This document shows, in pieces, positions 38,961 through 45,611 of a stretch of 45,611 nucleotides of DNA. The notes under the pieces were generated by a model. That model saw only the letters and a list, made by a program, of their open reading frames with translations, searched no databases and was not told the origin of the DNA. Each line of letters begins with the position of its first letter. Position 1 is the stretch's first letter. The stretch is from Actinotalea ferrariae (lineage in GTDB: Bacteria; Actinomycetota; Actinomycetes; Actinomycetales; Cellulomonadaceae), in NCBI RefSeq assembly GCF_019733465.1, contig NZ_JACVQL010000111.1, forward strand, positions 1-45,611. Direction: 5' to 3'. A program made the translations under genes and the position numbers.

Positions 38961-38962
38961 CC

Positions 38963-40849
38963 TCAGCCGTCGGCGGCCTGCTCGGAGCCGGACGTCGTGT
39001 CGGTGCGACCGGTGATCCCCGCGGTCGAGGCGACGACGTCGCCGATCCGGCGGGTGAGCGCCTCGTAGAACATCGACAGCGGGAACTCGTCGGGCAGCAC
39101 GGCGTCGGTCAGGCTCTTGAGGGGGCCGTCGATCGGCAGCGCGTCCGGGCCCTTGGCCCAGGTCGACGCGGGGTGCGGCGTGAGCGTCGAGGACACGAGC
39201 GCGTACGCGGCGAGCCAGTGGGCGATCTTGGGCCTGTCGATCGACCGCCAGTAGAGGTCCTCGATCTCGCGGCCGAGCGCGAGCACGACGTCGGGCAGCG
39301 CGGCCCAGTCGATGCTCAGCCGGTTGTCGGTCCAGTGCAGGACGTGGTGCTGGTGCAGCCAGGCGAAGAGCAGCTGGCCGCCGAGACCGTCGTAGTTCTT
39401 GACGCGGCTGCCGGTGATCGCGAAGCGGAAGATCCGGTCGAACACGACCGCGTACTGCACGAGGCGGGCGTGCGGCACGGTGTCCTCGAGCGCGACCGCC
39501 TCGCGGAACGCGACGAGGTCGCAGCGCAGCTCCTCGAGGGCGTAGAGGAAGTACGGCATCCGCTGCTTGATCATGAACGGGTCGAAGGGCAGGTCGCCGC
39601 GCATGTGCGTGCGGTCGTGGATGAGGTCCCACATCACGAAGGTCTCCTCCGCGAGGCGCTGGTCGGCGAGCAGCCGGGCGGCGTCCGGCGGCAGGGCGAG
39701 CCGGGTCGTCCCGGCCGCGGCCCGCACCACGCGCCGGAAGCGCGCGGCCTCGCGGTCGGCGAAGATCGCGCCCCAGGTGAAGGTCGGCAGCGAGCGCATC
39801 GCCACGGTCTCCGGGAACAGGACCGCGGAGTTCGTGTCGTACCCCGCGGTGAAGTCGACGAACCGGATGGGCACGAACATCGCGTTCGAGTAGCTGCCGG
39901 CCTCGAGGTCGGCGACGAAGTCGGGCCACACGACCTCGACGAGCACCGCCTCGAGGTGGCGGTCCGGGCTGCCGTTCTGCGTGTACATCGGGAAGACGAC
40001 GAGGTGCTGCAGCCCGTCGACCCGGTCGCGCTGCGGCTGGAACGCCACGAGCGAGTCGAGGAAGTCGGGGACGCCGAGGCCGTCGTCGACCCACCGCGCG
40101 AGGTCGGCGTCGAGCGCGGCGAGGTAGGCGTCGTCGTGCGGGAACAGCGGGCGCAGCTCCGTCACTGCTGAACGCACCTCGGCCACGAGCTCACCGGCCG
40201 CGGCGTGGTCCGCCTCCTCCGGCACCGACCCGTCCTTGGCCTGGAGCGGCTGGAGGCGGCCGACGGCGTCCTTCAGCCGCGTCCACGCCGGGTGCGCGAC
40301 GGCCCCCGGCTCGTCCGCGTCCTCGGGCGCAGTCGCCGACGAGGAGGCGACGGGCGCGCACCACGCCTCGAGGTTGCGGCGCAGCGCGGCCGTCGACGGG
40401 GTGTCCGCGAGGTCGGCGGCGACCACGGCGACCCTGCCGTGCGGGCCGTCGCCGATCGCGCCGACGACGGCGCCGGCGGCGCTGCGCACGAACGGGGCCG
40501 CCGTGCCGTCGAGCTCGAGCCGGGCACCGGCCGTGCCCTCGAGGTCCTCGACCCGGGCGCCCAGGTCCTGGTCGGTCAGCGCGAGCGGTCCCGCGAGGTC
40601 CAGCACGAGCGGCCCGGGGTCGGCCGGGGTCGGGACGACCTCGATGCCGCGGTCACGCAGCACGGCGGCGACCGCGGGGTCCCAGGGCCCGGCCCCGAGC
40701 ACGACCAGGCCGTTGCCCGCCTCGAGCCGCGTGACCTGCGCGACGGCCGCGTAGGGGTCGTCCGCGGGGGTGACGACGACCACCGCGGGCCCGTCCTCCG
40801 GCGCGGACGGCAGAGGGACGGCGCTGACCTGGACAGACGGGCTGGACAT
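38963..40849 (-). CDS. DUF6421 family protein with a metalloprotease-like motif
   Basis: A 628-residue cytoplasmic protein that I recognise as DUF6421, common in actinobacteria. Residues 20-165 look like an alpha/beta (Rossmann-like) fold; from about 190 a conserved region starts with RLKDAVGRLQPLQAKDGSVP. Residues 411-415 read HDRTH and 439-445 read EELRCDL, 24 residues later, the spacing of a zinc gluzincin with Asp replacing Glu. This may be a metal-binding hydrolase site, but that is inference. The ATG follows GAGGAGACCC; an ATG at 40861 is an alternative. A consensus-like promoter lies just upstream. Confidence 0.8.
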   Translation of the reverse strand: MSSPSVQVSAVPLPSAPEDGPAVVVVTPADDPYAAVAQVTRLEAGNGLVVLGAGPWDPAVAAVLRDRGIEVVPTPADPGPLVLDLAGPLALTDQDLGARVEDLEGTAGARLELDGTAAPFVRSAAGAVVGAIGDGPHGRVAVVAADLADTPSTAALRRNLEAWCAPVASSSATAPEDADEPGAVAHPAWTRLKDAVGRLQPLQAKDGSVPEEADHAAAGELVAEVRSAVTELRPLFPHDDAYLAALDADLARWVDDGLGVPDFLDSLVAFQPQRDRVDGLQHLVVFPMYTQNGSPDRHLEAVLVEVVWPDFVADLEAGSYSNAMFVPIRFVDFTAGYDTNSAVLFPETVAMRSLPTFTWGAIFADREAARFRRVVRAAAGTTRLALPPDAARLLADQRLAEETFVMWDLIHDRTHMRGDLPFDPFMIKQRMPYFLYALEELRCDLVAFREAVALEDTVPHARLVQYAVVFDRIFRFAITGSRVKNYDGLGGQLLFAWLHQHHVLHWTDNRLSIDWAALPDVVLALGREIEDLYWRSIDRPKIAHWLAAYALVSSTLTPHPASTWAKGPDALPIDGPLKSLTDAVLPDEFPLSMFYEALTRRIGDVVASTAGITGRTDTTSGSEQAADG

Positions 40850-40882
40850 GGGTCTCCTCATGGCGGGGGCCGAAGTTACTGC

Positions 40883-40912
40883 ACGGTACGGTTCGGCCTC
40901 CGACCGGGTCAA
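40883..40912 (-). promoter_or_regulatory. Promoter TTGACC-N18-TACCGT for the DUF6421 gene
   Basis: On the minus strand TTGACC (40912-40907) and TACCGT (40888-40883) are 18 bases apart. The leader is about 30 bases and contains the GAGGAG site. Confidence 0.55.
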
Positions 40913-41017
40913 CGACCGCACGGGGACGCGCCGACCGCTGCGGCCCCGCGCCGCCGCCGACGACGACCTGACGTGGCTGACGACGCGAGCACCGTGGTCA
41001 CGACCGGCCGGCGGTGG

Positions 41018-41023
41018 CACGAT
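41018..41023 (+). promoter_or_regulatory. Leaderless -10-like hexamer for the SRPBCC-Arr gene
   Basis: CACGAT ends 6 bases before the ATG at 41030. Confidence 0.4.
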
Positions 41024-41029
41024 CCGTCG

Positions 41030-41827
41030 ATGACCTTCGACTCCCGGCACCTCAGCGTCCGCGTCGACCGGCCCGTCGCGCAGGTCTACGCGTTCGCGTC
41101 CGACCCCGCCAACCTCCCTGGGTGGGCGCCGGGGCTCGGCACCTCGGTCGTCCACGAGGGGGACGCCTGGTTCGTGGAGACCCCCGGCGGCCGCGCGCGG
41201 ATCACGTTCGCCCCGCCCAACGAGCTCGGGGTGCTGGACCACGACGTGGTGACCCCGTCGGGCCGCACGGTGCACGTGCCGATGCGGGTGGTCGCGTACC
41301 GCGAGAGCAGCGAGGTGATCTTCACGCTGCGGCCCGAGCCCGGCGCGACCGACGCCGACCTCGAGGCGGACGCCGCGCTCGTCGCCGCGGACCTGGCGCG
41401 CCTCAAGGAGGTGGTCGAGCGAGAGCTGCCCGACCCGGGTCCCTTCTTCCACGGCACGCGGGCGGACCTCCAGCCCGGGGACCTCGTCGAGCCCGGACGT
41501 GCTTCGAACTTCGGCGCTCGTCGCGCGGCCGCCTTCGTCTACCTCACGGCCACGCTCGACGCGGCGACGTGGGGCGCCGAGCTCGCGGCGGGCGACGGCC
41601 CCGGGCGCATCTACCGGGTCGAGCCCACCGGGGGCGTCGAGGACGACCCGAACCTCACGAACGCCCGGTTCCCCGGCAACCCGACCCGGTCCTACCGCAC
41701 CCGCGAGCCCCTGCGGGTCGTCGGCGAGCTCACGGGCTGGGTCGGGCACCCGCCGGAGGCGCTCCGGGCGATGCGCGAGCACCTCGCCGAGCTCGAGCGC
41801 CAGGGCGTCGAGGCCGTCGAGGACTGA
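41030..41827 (+). CDS. arr: SRPBCC domain fused to Arr rifampin ADP-ribosyltransferase
   Basis: One 265-residue frame joins two domains. Residues 1-130 form an SRPBCC (START-like) domain, with HLSVRVDRPVAQVYAFASDP at the start and the FAPPNELGVLDHDV strand in the middle. Residues 137-258 are a complete Arr domain: FFHGT, GRASNFGARR, VYLTATLDAATWGAELA, YRVEPTGGVEDDPNLT, RFPGNPTRSYRTREPLRVVGE. His141, Tyr171 and Asp206 keep the spacing of the catalytic His19, Tyr49 and Asp84 of M. smegmatis Arr. The Arr domain should transfer ADP-ribose from NAD to rifamycins. No frameshift lies between the domains. A terminator hairpin follows, so it is monocistronic. The partner domain's role is unknown. Confidence 0.93.
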   Translation: MTFDSRHLSVRVDRPVAQVYAFASDPANLPGWAPGLGTSVVHEGDAWFVETPGGRARITFAPPNELGVLDHDVVTPSGRTVHVPMRVVAYRESSEVIFTLRPEPGATDADLEADAALVAADLARLKEVVERELPDPGPFFHGTRADLQPGDLVEPGRASNFGARRAAAFVYLTATLDAATWGAELAAGDGPGRIYRVEPTGGVEDDPNLTNARFPGNPTRSYRTREPLRVVGELTGWVGHPPEALRAMREHLAELERQGVEAVED

Positions 41828-41828
41828 T

Positions 41829-41855
41829 CCGGTCCGGGGCGCGTACCGGGACCGG
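41829..41855 (+). terminator. Terminator hairpin after the SRPBCC-Arr gene
   Basis: CCGGTCCGG pairs with CCGGGACCGG over about nine base pairs with one bulged G and an 8-base loop. It follows the stop by one base. Confidence 0.5.
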
Positions 41856-41868
41856 CGGCGTCGGTGCG

Positions 41869-41874
41869 TACAGT
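41869..41874 (+). promoter_or_regulatory. -10 hexamer for the zinc-ribbon SDR gene
   Basis: TACAGT gives a predicted leader of about 37 bases that contains GAGGA 6 bases before the GTG at 41918. No -35 box is clear. Confidence 0.45.
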
Positions 41875-41917
41875 TCTCCGGGCGCTGCGCGCGCCCATCC
41901 CCGATCGAGGACCCGCC

Positions 41918-43468
41918 GTGCCCCCCACCACCGCCCCCGCCACGCCCGAGACGTCAGGCGTCCCCACCGACCCCACGAGTGCGTCCGTCGACGCGGCCGG
42001 CGACGGGCTCGTCGACGTGGCCGGCATCGACCCGGCGGCGCTCGCGGCGTGCCTCGACGTGCTCGCGCAGGCCGAGCGCCTGCCCGAGGACCACCCGGAT
42101 GCGCTCGCCCTGCGCCGCGCGACGGCCCGGCTCTTCAAGGCGGTCAAGAAGCAGCGCCGGCTGGACCGGCGGGCCGCCGTCAGCGCGTCGGACGCCGCCG
42201 TCGTCGCGGCGACCGCGACCGGCAGCCCGCGCCGGATCGACGACGAGACCGCGGGGCTCCCGCTCGTCTCCGAGGCCCGGGGCGCGAGCGCCGGGACGCT
42301 GCTCCGGGCGCGGGCCTGCTACATCTGCAAGGAGCCGTACACGCGGGTCGACGCGTTCTACCACCAGCTCTGCCCCGCGTGCGCGGAGCTGAACCACGCG
42401 AAGCGCGACGCGCGCACCGACCTCACCGGGCGCCGGGCGCTGCTCACGGGGGGCCGGGCCAAGATCGGCATGTACATCGCGCTGCGCCTGCTGCGTGACG
42501 GCGCGCACACCACTATCACCACGCGCTTCCCGCGCGACGCGGTGCGCCGGTTCTCGTCGATGCCCGACGCGCACGAGTGGCTCGACCGCCTCACCGTCGT
42601 CGGGATCGACCTGCGGGACCCGGCGCAGGTCGTCGCCCTGGCCGACGAGGTCGCCGCCGCGGGGCCGCTCGACATCCTCATCAACAACGCCGCGCAGACG
42701 GTCCGGCGCTCGGCCGGCGCGTACGCACCGCTCGTCGAGGCGGAGCGGGCGCCGCTCCCGGACGGACCGCTCCCCCACCTCGTGACCTTCGAGCACGCGA
42801 GCGACGCGCACCCCGCGGCCCTCGTCAGCTCCGTGGGCACGACGGCGGTCGCCCACCACGACGACGACGCGGTCTCGGCCGCCGGCCACCTGACCGCGGA
42901 GGCGCTGCGGGCCGGTTCGTCGTCGCTCGCGCGGCTCGACCGCGGGGACGCGATCGACGCGGGCGGGCTGCTGCCGGACCTCCACGACACGAACAGCTGG
43001 GTCGCGACCGTGGACCAGGTCGACCCCCTCGAGATGCTCGAGGTGCAGCTGTGCAACGAGACGGCGCCGTTCATCCTCGTCAGCCGGCTGCGGCCGTCGC
43101 TCGCCGCCTCCCCCGCGCGTCGGACGTACGTCGTCAACGTCTCCGCGATGGAGGGTGTCTTCTCGCGCGGCTACAAGGGGCCCGGCCACCCGCACACCAA
43201 CATGGCCAAGGCCGCCGTCAACATGCTCACCCGGACGAGCGCCGGCGAGCTGCTCCGTGACGGCATCCTCATGACCAGCGTCGACACCGGGTGGATCACG
43301 GACGAGCGCCCGCACCCGACCAAGGTGAGGCTCGCCGAGGAGGGCTTCCACGCGCCGCTCGACCTCGTCGACGGCGCCGCGCGCGTCTACGACCCCATCG
43401 TCCGCGGCGAGGCGGGCGAGGACGTGCACGGCGTGTTCCTCAAGGACTACAAGTTCGCAGGCTGGTGA
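41918..43468 (+). CDS. SDR-fold protein with an N-terminal zinc ribbon and atypical active site
   Basis: A 516-residue protein of the short-chain dehydrogenase/reductase fold with an unusual N-terminal region. Residues 134-155 form a four-cysteine ribbon (CYIC, then CPAC), just before the NAD(P)-binding start TGGRAKIG (177-184). The core has DILINNAAQ (252-260) and the catalytic-type Ser409 in NVSAMEG. Where Tyr of YxxxK is expected the sequence has Thr427 in TNMAK, so the canonical Tyr is missing. GAGGA lies 6 bases before the GTG; upstream starts lack such a site. DUF6421 and SDR genes lie near each other in some actinobacteria. It may be an inactive or altered enzyme. Confidence 0.82.
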   Translation: MPPTTAPATPETSGVPTDPTSASVDAAGDGLVDVAGIDPAALAACLDVLAQAERLPEDHPDALALRRATARLFKAVKKQRRLDRRAAVSASDAAVVAATATGSPRRIDDETAGLPLVSEARGASAGTLLRARACYICKEPYTRVDAFYHQLCPACAELNHAKRDARTDLTGRRALLTGGRAKIGMYIALRLLRDGAHTTITTRFPRDAVRRFSSMPDAHEWLDRLTVVGIDLRDPAQVVALADEVAAAGPLDILINNAAQTVRRSAGAYAPLVEAERAPLPDGPLPHLVTFEHASDAHPAALVSSVGTTAVAHHDDDAVSAAGHLTAEALRAGSSSLARLDRGDAIDAGGLLPDLHDTNSWVATVDQVDPLEMLEVQLCNETAPFILVSRLRPSLAASPARRTYVVNVSAMEGVFSRGYKGPGHPHTNMAKAAVNMLTRTSAGELLRDGILMTSVDTGWITDERPHPTKVRLAEEGFHAPLDLVDGAARVYDPIVRGEAGEDVHGVFLKDYKFAGW

Positions 43469-43509
43469 GTCGGCCCACCAGGGCGTGAGCTTGTCGTCAC
43501 CGCATCGGC

Positions 43510-43535
43510 CGCGTCGCCGCGAGGAACGCGACGCG
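43510..43535 (+). terminator. Terminator hairpin after the SDR gene
   Basis: CGCGTCGC (43510-43517) pairs perfectly with GCGACGCG (43528-43535), loop of 10 bases, 42 bases after the stop. A weaker hairpin follows at 43546-43560. Confidence 0.45.
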
Positions 43536-43590
43536 CCGTGCGTGTCCGGCGTCACGCCGGTCCTCCGGGACGCGGCGGACGCCCGGCCGG

Positions 43591-43596
43591 TAGGGT
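43591..43596 (+). promoter_or_regulatory. -10 hexamer for deaD
   Basis: TAGGGT predicts a transcription start near 43603, about 165 bases before the deaD GTG. Confidence 0.45.
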
Positions 43597-43602
43597 GGAC
43601 CA

Positions 43603-43767
43603 CGAATCCCCAGGAGCACGTCGCCCTTCCCTGTGTGTGACCGCCGGACACCGGCGGCTGTGTGCAGCCGGCCCAGAGCCGGCCGATCGAGAGTTCGGGA
43701 CAGCGACGGACGACCACGCCGACCGCGGCGCGGACCCGCCTGGACCACCTCGACCGATGCGGACACC
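43603..43767 (+). promoter_or_regulatory. Long structured 5' leader of deaD
   Basis: Two hairpins lie in the leader: CCGCCGG/CCGGCGG with an ACA loop (43641-43657), and GCCGGC/GCCGGC with a CCAGA loop (43667-43683). Cold-shock RNA helicase genes such as E. coli deaD carry long regulatory leaders, so these may sense temperature or helicase level; that is inference. No gene is visible here. Confidence 0.5.
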
Positions 43768-45609
43768 GTGACCACCACTGCCTCCACCCTGCCCTCTGCC
43801 GCCGACCGTCCCGCCCCGGGCGCACGCCCCGAGCACGGCGCGACCCCCGAGCGCGAGCTCGACCTCGTCGACCTCGGGCTGCCCGAGCCGATCCTGCGCG
43901 CGGTGCTCGACCTCGGGTTCACGCGCCCGACGCCCATCCAGCAGGCCGCTATCCCCGCGCTCCTGAGCGGCCGCGACATCACCGGCGTCGCCCAGACGGG
44001 GACCGGCAAGACCGCCGCCTTCGGGCTGCCGCTGCTCGCCGCCGTCGACCCCGAGCTCCGCCAGGTCCAGGCCGTCGTGCTCACCCCGACCCGCGAGCTC
44101 GCCATGCAGGTGGCCGAGGCGCTCGAGACGTTCGCCCAGCACCTCCCGGGCGTCGACGTCGTCGCCGTGTACGGCGGTTCCCCGTTCCTGCCGCAGCAGC
44201 GGGCGCTCGCTCGGGGCGCGCAGATCGTCGTCGGCACGCCCGGCCGCGTCATCGACCACCTCGAGCGCCGCACGCTGCGTCTCGACGAGGTGCGCTTCCT
44301 GGTCCTCGACGAGGCCGACGAGATGCTCCGCATGGGCTTCGCCGAGGACGTCGACTCCATCTTCGGACGCGCCCCGGAGAAGCGTCAGGTCGCGCTCTTC
44401 TCCGCGACCATGCCGCCTCCGATCGTGCGCGTCGCCAACCAGCACCTCAAGGACCCGGTGCAGATCGCGACGTCGCGCCAGGCGTCCACGGTCGCCAACG
44501 TCCGCCAGACCTTCGCGGTCGTGCCGTTCCGGCACAAGATCGGTGCGCTCGCGCGCGTCCTGGCGACGTCCGACGCCGACGCGGCCATCGTCTTCACACG
44601 GACGCGCGGGGCGGCCGAGGAGGTCGGTGTCGCGCTCGCCGACCGCGGCATCTCCGCGGCCACCATCTCGGGCGACGTCGCCCAGAAGGACCGCGAGAAG
44701 CTCGTCGAGCGCCTGCGCGCAGGGAGCCTCGACGTGCTCGTCGCGACCGACGTCGCCGCACGCGGGCTCGACGTCGAGCGGATCGGCCTCGTCGTGAACT
44801 TCGACGTGCCGACGGAGCCCGAGGCGTACGTGCACCGCATCGGACGCACGGGCCGCGCCGGTCGGACCGGCACCGCCATGACGTTCGTGACCCCGAACGA
44901 GCAGGGCCGGCTCCGTGCGATCGAGCGCACGACGCGCCAGCGGCTCGAGGAGGTCGCCGTCCCCTCGCCGGCCGACGTCTCCGCCCACCGGGTCGCCGCG
45001 CTCCTGGGACGCACCGGCGCCCGGGTCGAGGCCGGACGGCTGGACATGTACCGCACGGCCGTGTCGGCCTTCCTCGCGGAGTCCTCGATGGACGCCGCCG
45101 AGCTCGCGGCGGTGCTCGCCGCGCTCGCCGTCGGCGACGAGGGCCCCCAGCCGAGCGACGAGATCGAGGCGACGCCGCTGCAGAAGGCCCGCGGCGCCTC
45201 GGCCGACGACGGCCGGATCTCCTTCACGAGCGAGGAGCGGGCCCGTACCGCCGCACGCCGGCCCACGCGCGGCACCCGCTACCGGGTCGCCGTCGGGCAC
45301 ACGCACGGGGCGCGTCCCGAGGCGATCGTCGGCGCGCTCACGGGTGAGGGCGGGCTGAGCGGCAAGGACCTCGGCAAGATCGACATCTTCGCGAGCTTCA
45401 GCCTCGTCGAGATCGACGCCGACCTCTCCCCCGAGGCGTTCCGCCGCCTCGGCGGCGCCCGCGTCGCCGGGCGGCCGCTGCGGATCAGCGTCGACGAGGG
45501 CCCGCGGGGCCACTCCGCGGCCCGGGCGACGGCGCACCCCGGCAGCAAGCACCCGGCTGCCAAGCAGACGGGGCCGCGCCGGCCCGCGGCACGCGCACCG
45601 CGCGTCTGA
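43768..45609 (+). CDS. deaD: DEAD-box RNA helicase DeaD/CsdA
   Basis: A 613-residue DEAD-box helicase with two RecA domains (about 35-380) and a C-terminal DbpA/CsdA-type RNA-binding domain (about 503-580). Motifs: Q motif FTRPTPIQQ, I AQTGTGKT (75-82), Ia PTRELA (107-112), II DEAD (181-184), III SAT (212-214), VI HRIGRTGRAGR (356-366). The C-terminal domain reads YRVAVGHTHGARPEAIVGAL to PLRISVDEG, followed by a basic tail. This layout is that of cold-shock helicase DeaD, active in ribosome assembly and mRNA decay. The GTG at 43768 is preferred over upstream in-frame codons, which lie in the leader. It ends just before the window edge. Confidence 0.92.
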   Translation: MTTTASTLPSAADRPAPGARPEHGATPERELDLVDLGLPEPILRAVLDLGFTRPTPIQQAAIPALLSGRDITGVAQTGTGKTAAFGLPLLAAVDPELRQVQAVVLTPTRELAMQVAEALETFAQHLPGVDVVAVYGGSPFLPQQRALARGAQIVVGTPGRVIDHLERRTLRLDEVRFLVLDEADEMLRMGFAEDVDSIFGRAPEKRQVALFSATMPPPIVRVANQHLKDPVQIATSRQASTVANVRQTFAVVPFRHKIGALARVLATSDADAAIVFTRTRGAAEEVGVALADRGISAATISGDVAQKDREKLVERLRAGSLDVLVATDVAARGLDVERIGLVVNFDVPTEPEAYVHRIGRTGRAGRTGTAMTFVTPNEQGRLRAIERTTRQRLEEVAVPSPADVSAHRVAALLGRTGARVEAGRLDMYRTAVSAFLAESSMDAAELAAVLAALAVGDEGPQPSDEIEATPLQKARGASADDGRISFTSEERARTAARRPTRGTRYRVAVGHTHGARPEAIVGALTGEGGLSGKDLGKIDIFASFSLVEIDADLSPEAFRRLGGARVAGRPLRISVDEGPRGHSAARATAHPGSKHPAAKQTGPRRPAARAPRV

Positions 45610-45611
45610 GC

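Noticed and set aside
40850-41029. Search for an RAE before the SRPBCC-Arr gene
   Set aside because: No CTTGCGGCAAG-like core is present in this stretch; only the leaderless -10 and the divergent DUF6421 promoter are seen.
43633-43767. An upstream GTG that would lengthen DeaD by 45 residues
   Set aside because: The extension is Arg-rich, lies over the leader hairpins and matches no helicase N-terminus; the GTG at 43768 begins the normal sequence.

Overview
The window is about 45.6 kb of very GC-rich DNA with 43 protein-coding genes (one cut off at the left edge). I see no rRNA, tRNA, CRISPR array or intact insertion sequence. The gene set is that of an actinobacterium: HelY, RbpA, Ppm1 next to Lnt, GarA, FtsR, Wag31-era DUF881 proteins and HelR. 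Composition and gene content suggest Micrococcales, possibly near Cellulomonas; that placement is inference from memory, not a database result.

Region by region. (1) 1-9.8 kb, plus strand: Tat export genes tatA-tatC coupled to a lipid kinase, then the HelY RNA helicase, a YtcJ-type amidohydrolase, a gene-free stretch that appears to hold a small structured RNA, and the lipoprotein/mannolipid pair lnt-ppm1. (2) 9.8-15.6 kb, minus strand: rbpA behind a sigma-R-type promoter, an ABC exporter, a UPF0303 protein, an MFS exporter, a small secreted protein and a DinB protein. (3) 15.7-21.7 kb: accessory genes, including an AraC regulator, a VOC protein, the rifamycin-resistance ATPase HelR with a rifamycin-associated element, a HAD phosphatase, an FMN-barrel protein, two acetyltransferases and a small membrane protein. 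(4) 21.6-32.3 kb, minus strand: pyruvate carboxylase with a tiny coupled downstream gene, then the conserved actinobacterial cluster pgsA - DUF881 - sbp - DUF881 - garA - ftsR - bfn - merR, and an RNase II-type nuclease. (5) 32.4-38.9 kb: a DUF4126 membrane protein with an LLM oxidoreductase, an overlapping GH13/LLM pair, an App1-type phosphatase and a threonine aldolase. (6) 39-45.6 kb: a DUF6421 protein with a metalloprotease-like motif, an SRPBCC-Arr fusion, an unusual zinc-ribbon SDR protein and the cold-shock DEAD-box helicase DeaD with a long structured leader.

Three themes connect genes across the window. First, about sixteen genes that head transcription units have a -10 hexamer ending 6-7 bases before the start codon (8 in one weak case), so they are probably transcribed as leaderless mRNAs; genes inside operons instead overlap their neighbours by 1-4 bases or have a Shine-Dalgarno site. 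Second, two rifamycin-linked activities occur here: HelR (RNA polymerase rescue) and an Arr ADP-ribosyltransferase domain fused to a lipid-binding-type SRPBCC domain; RbpA, a third RNA polymerase-binding protein, is also present. Third, the cell-division/central-carbon cluster (GarA, FtsR, pyruvate carboxylase) is arranged as in mycobacteria except that gcvH is absent from its usual place.

The best candidates for something undescribed are the SRPBCC-Arr fusion, the C-loop hairpin RNA upstream of lnt, the HDxxH...EELRxD motif of the DUF6421 protein, and the 56-residue gene coupled to pyruvate carboxylase.
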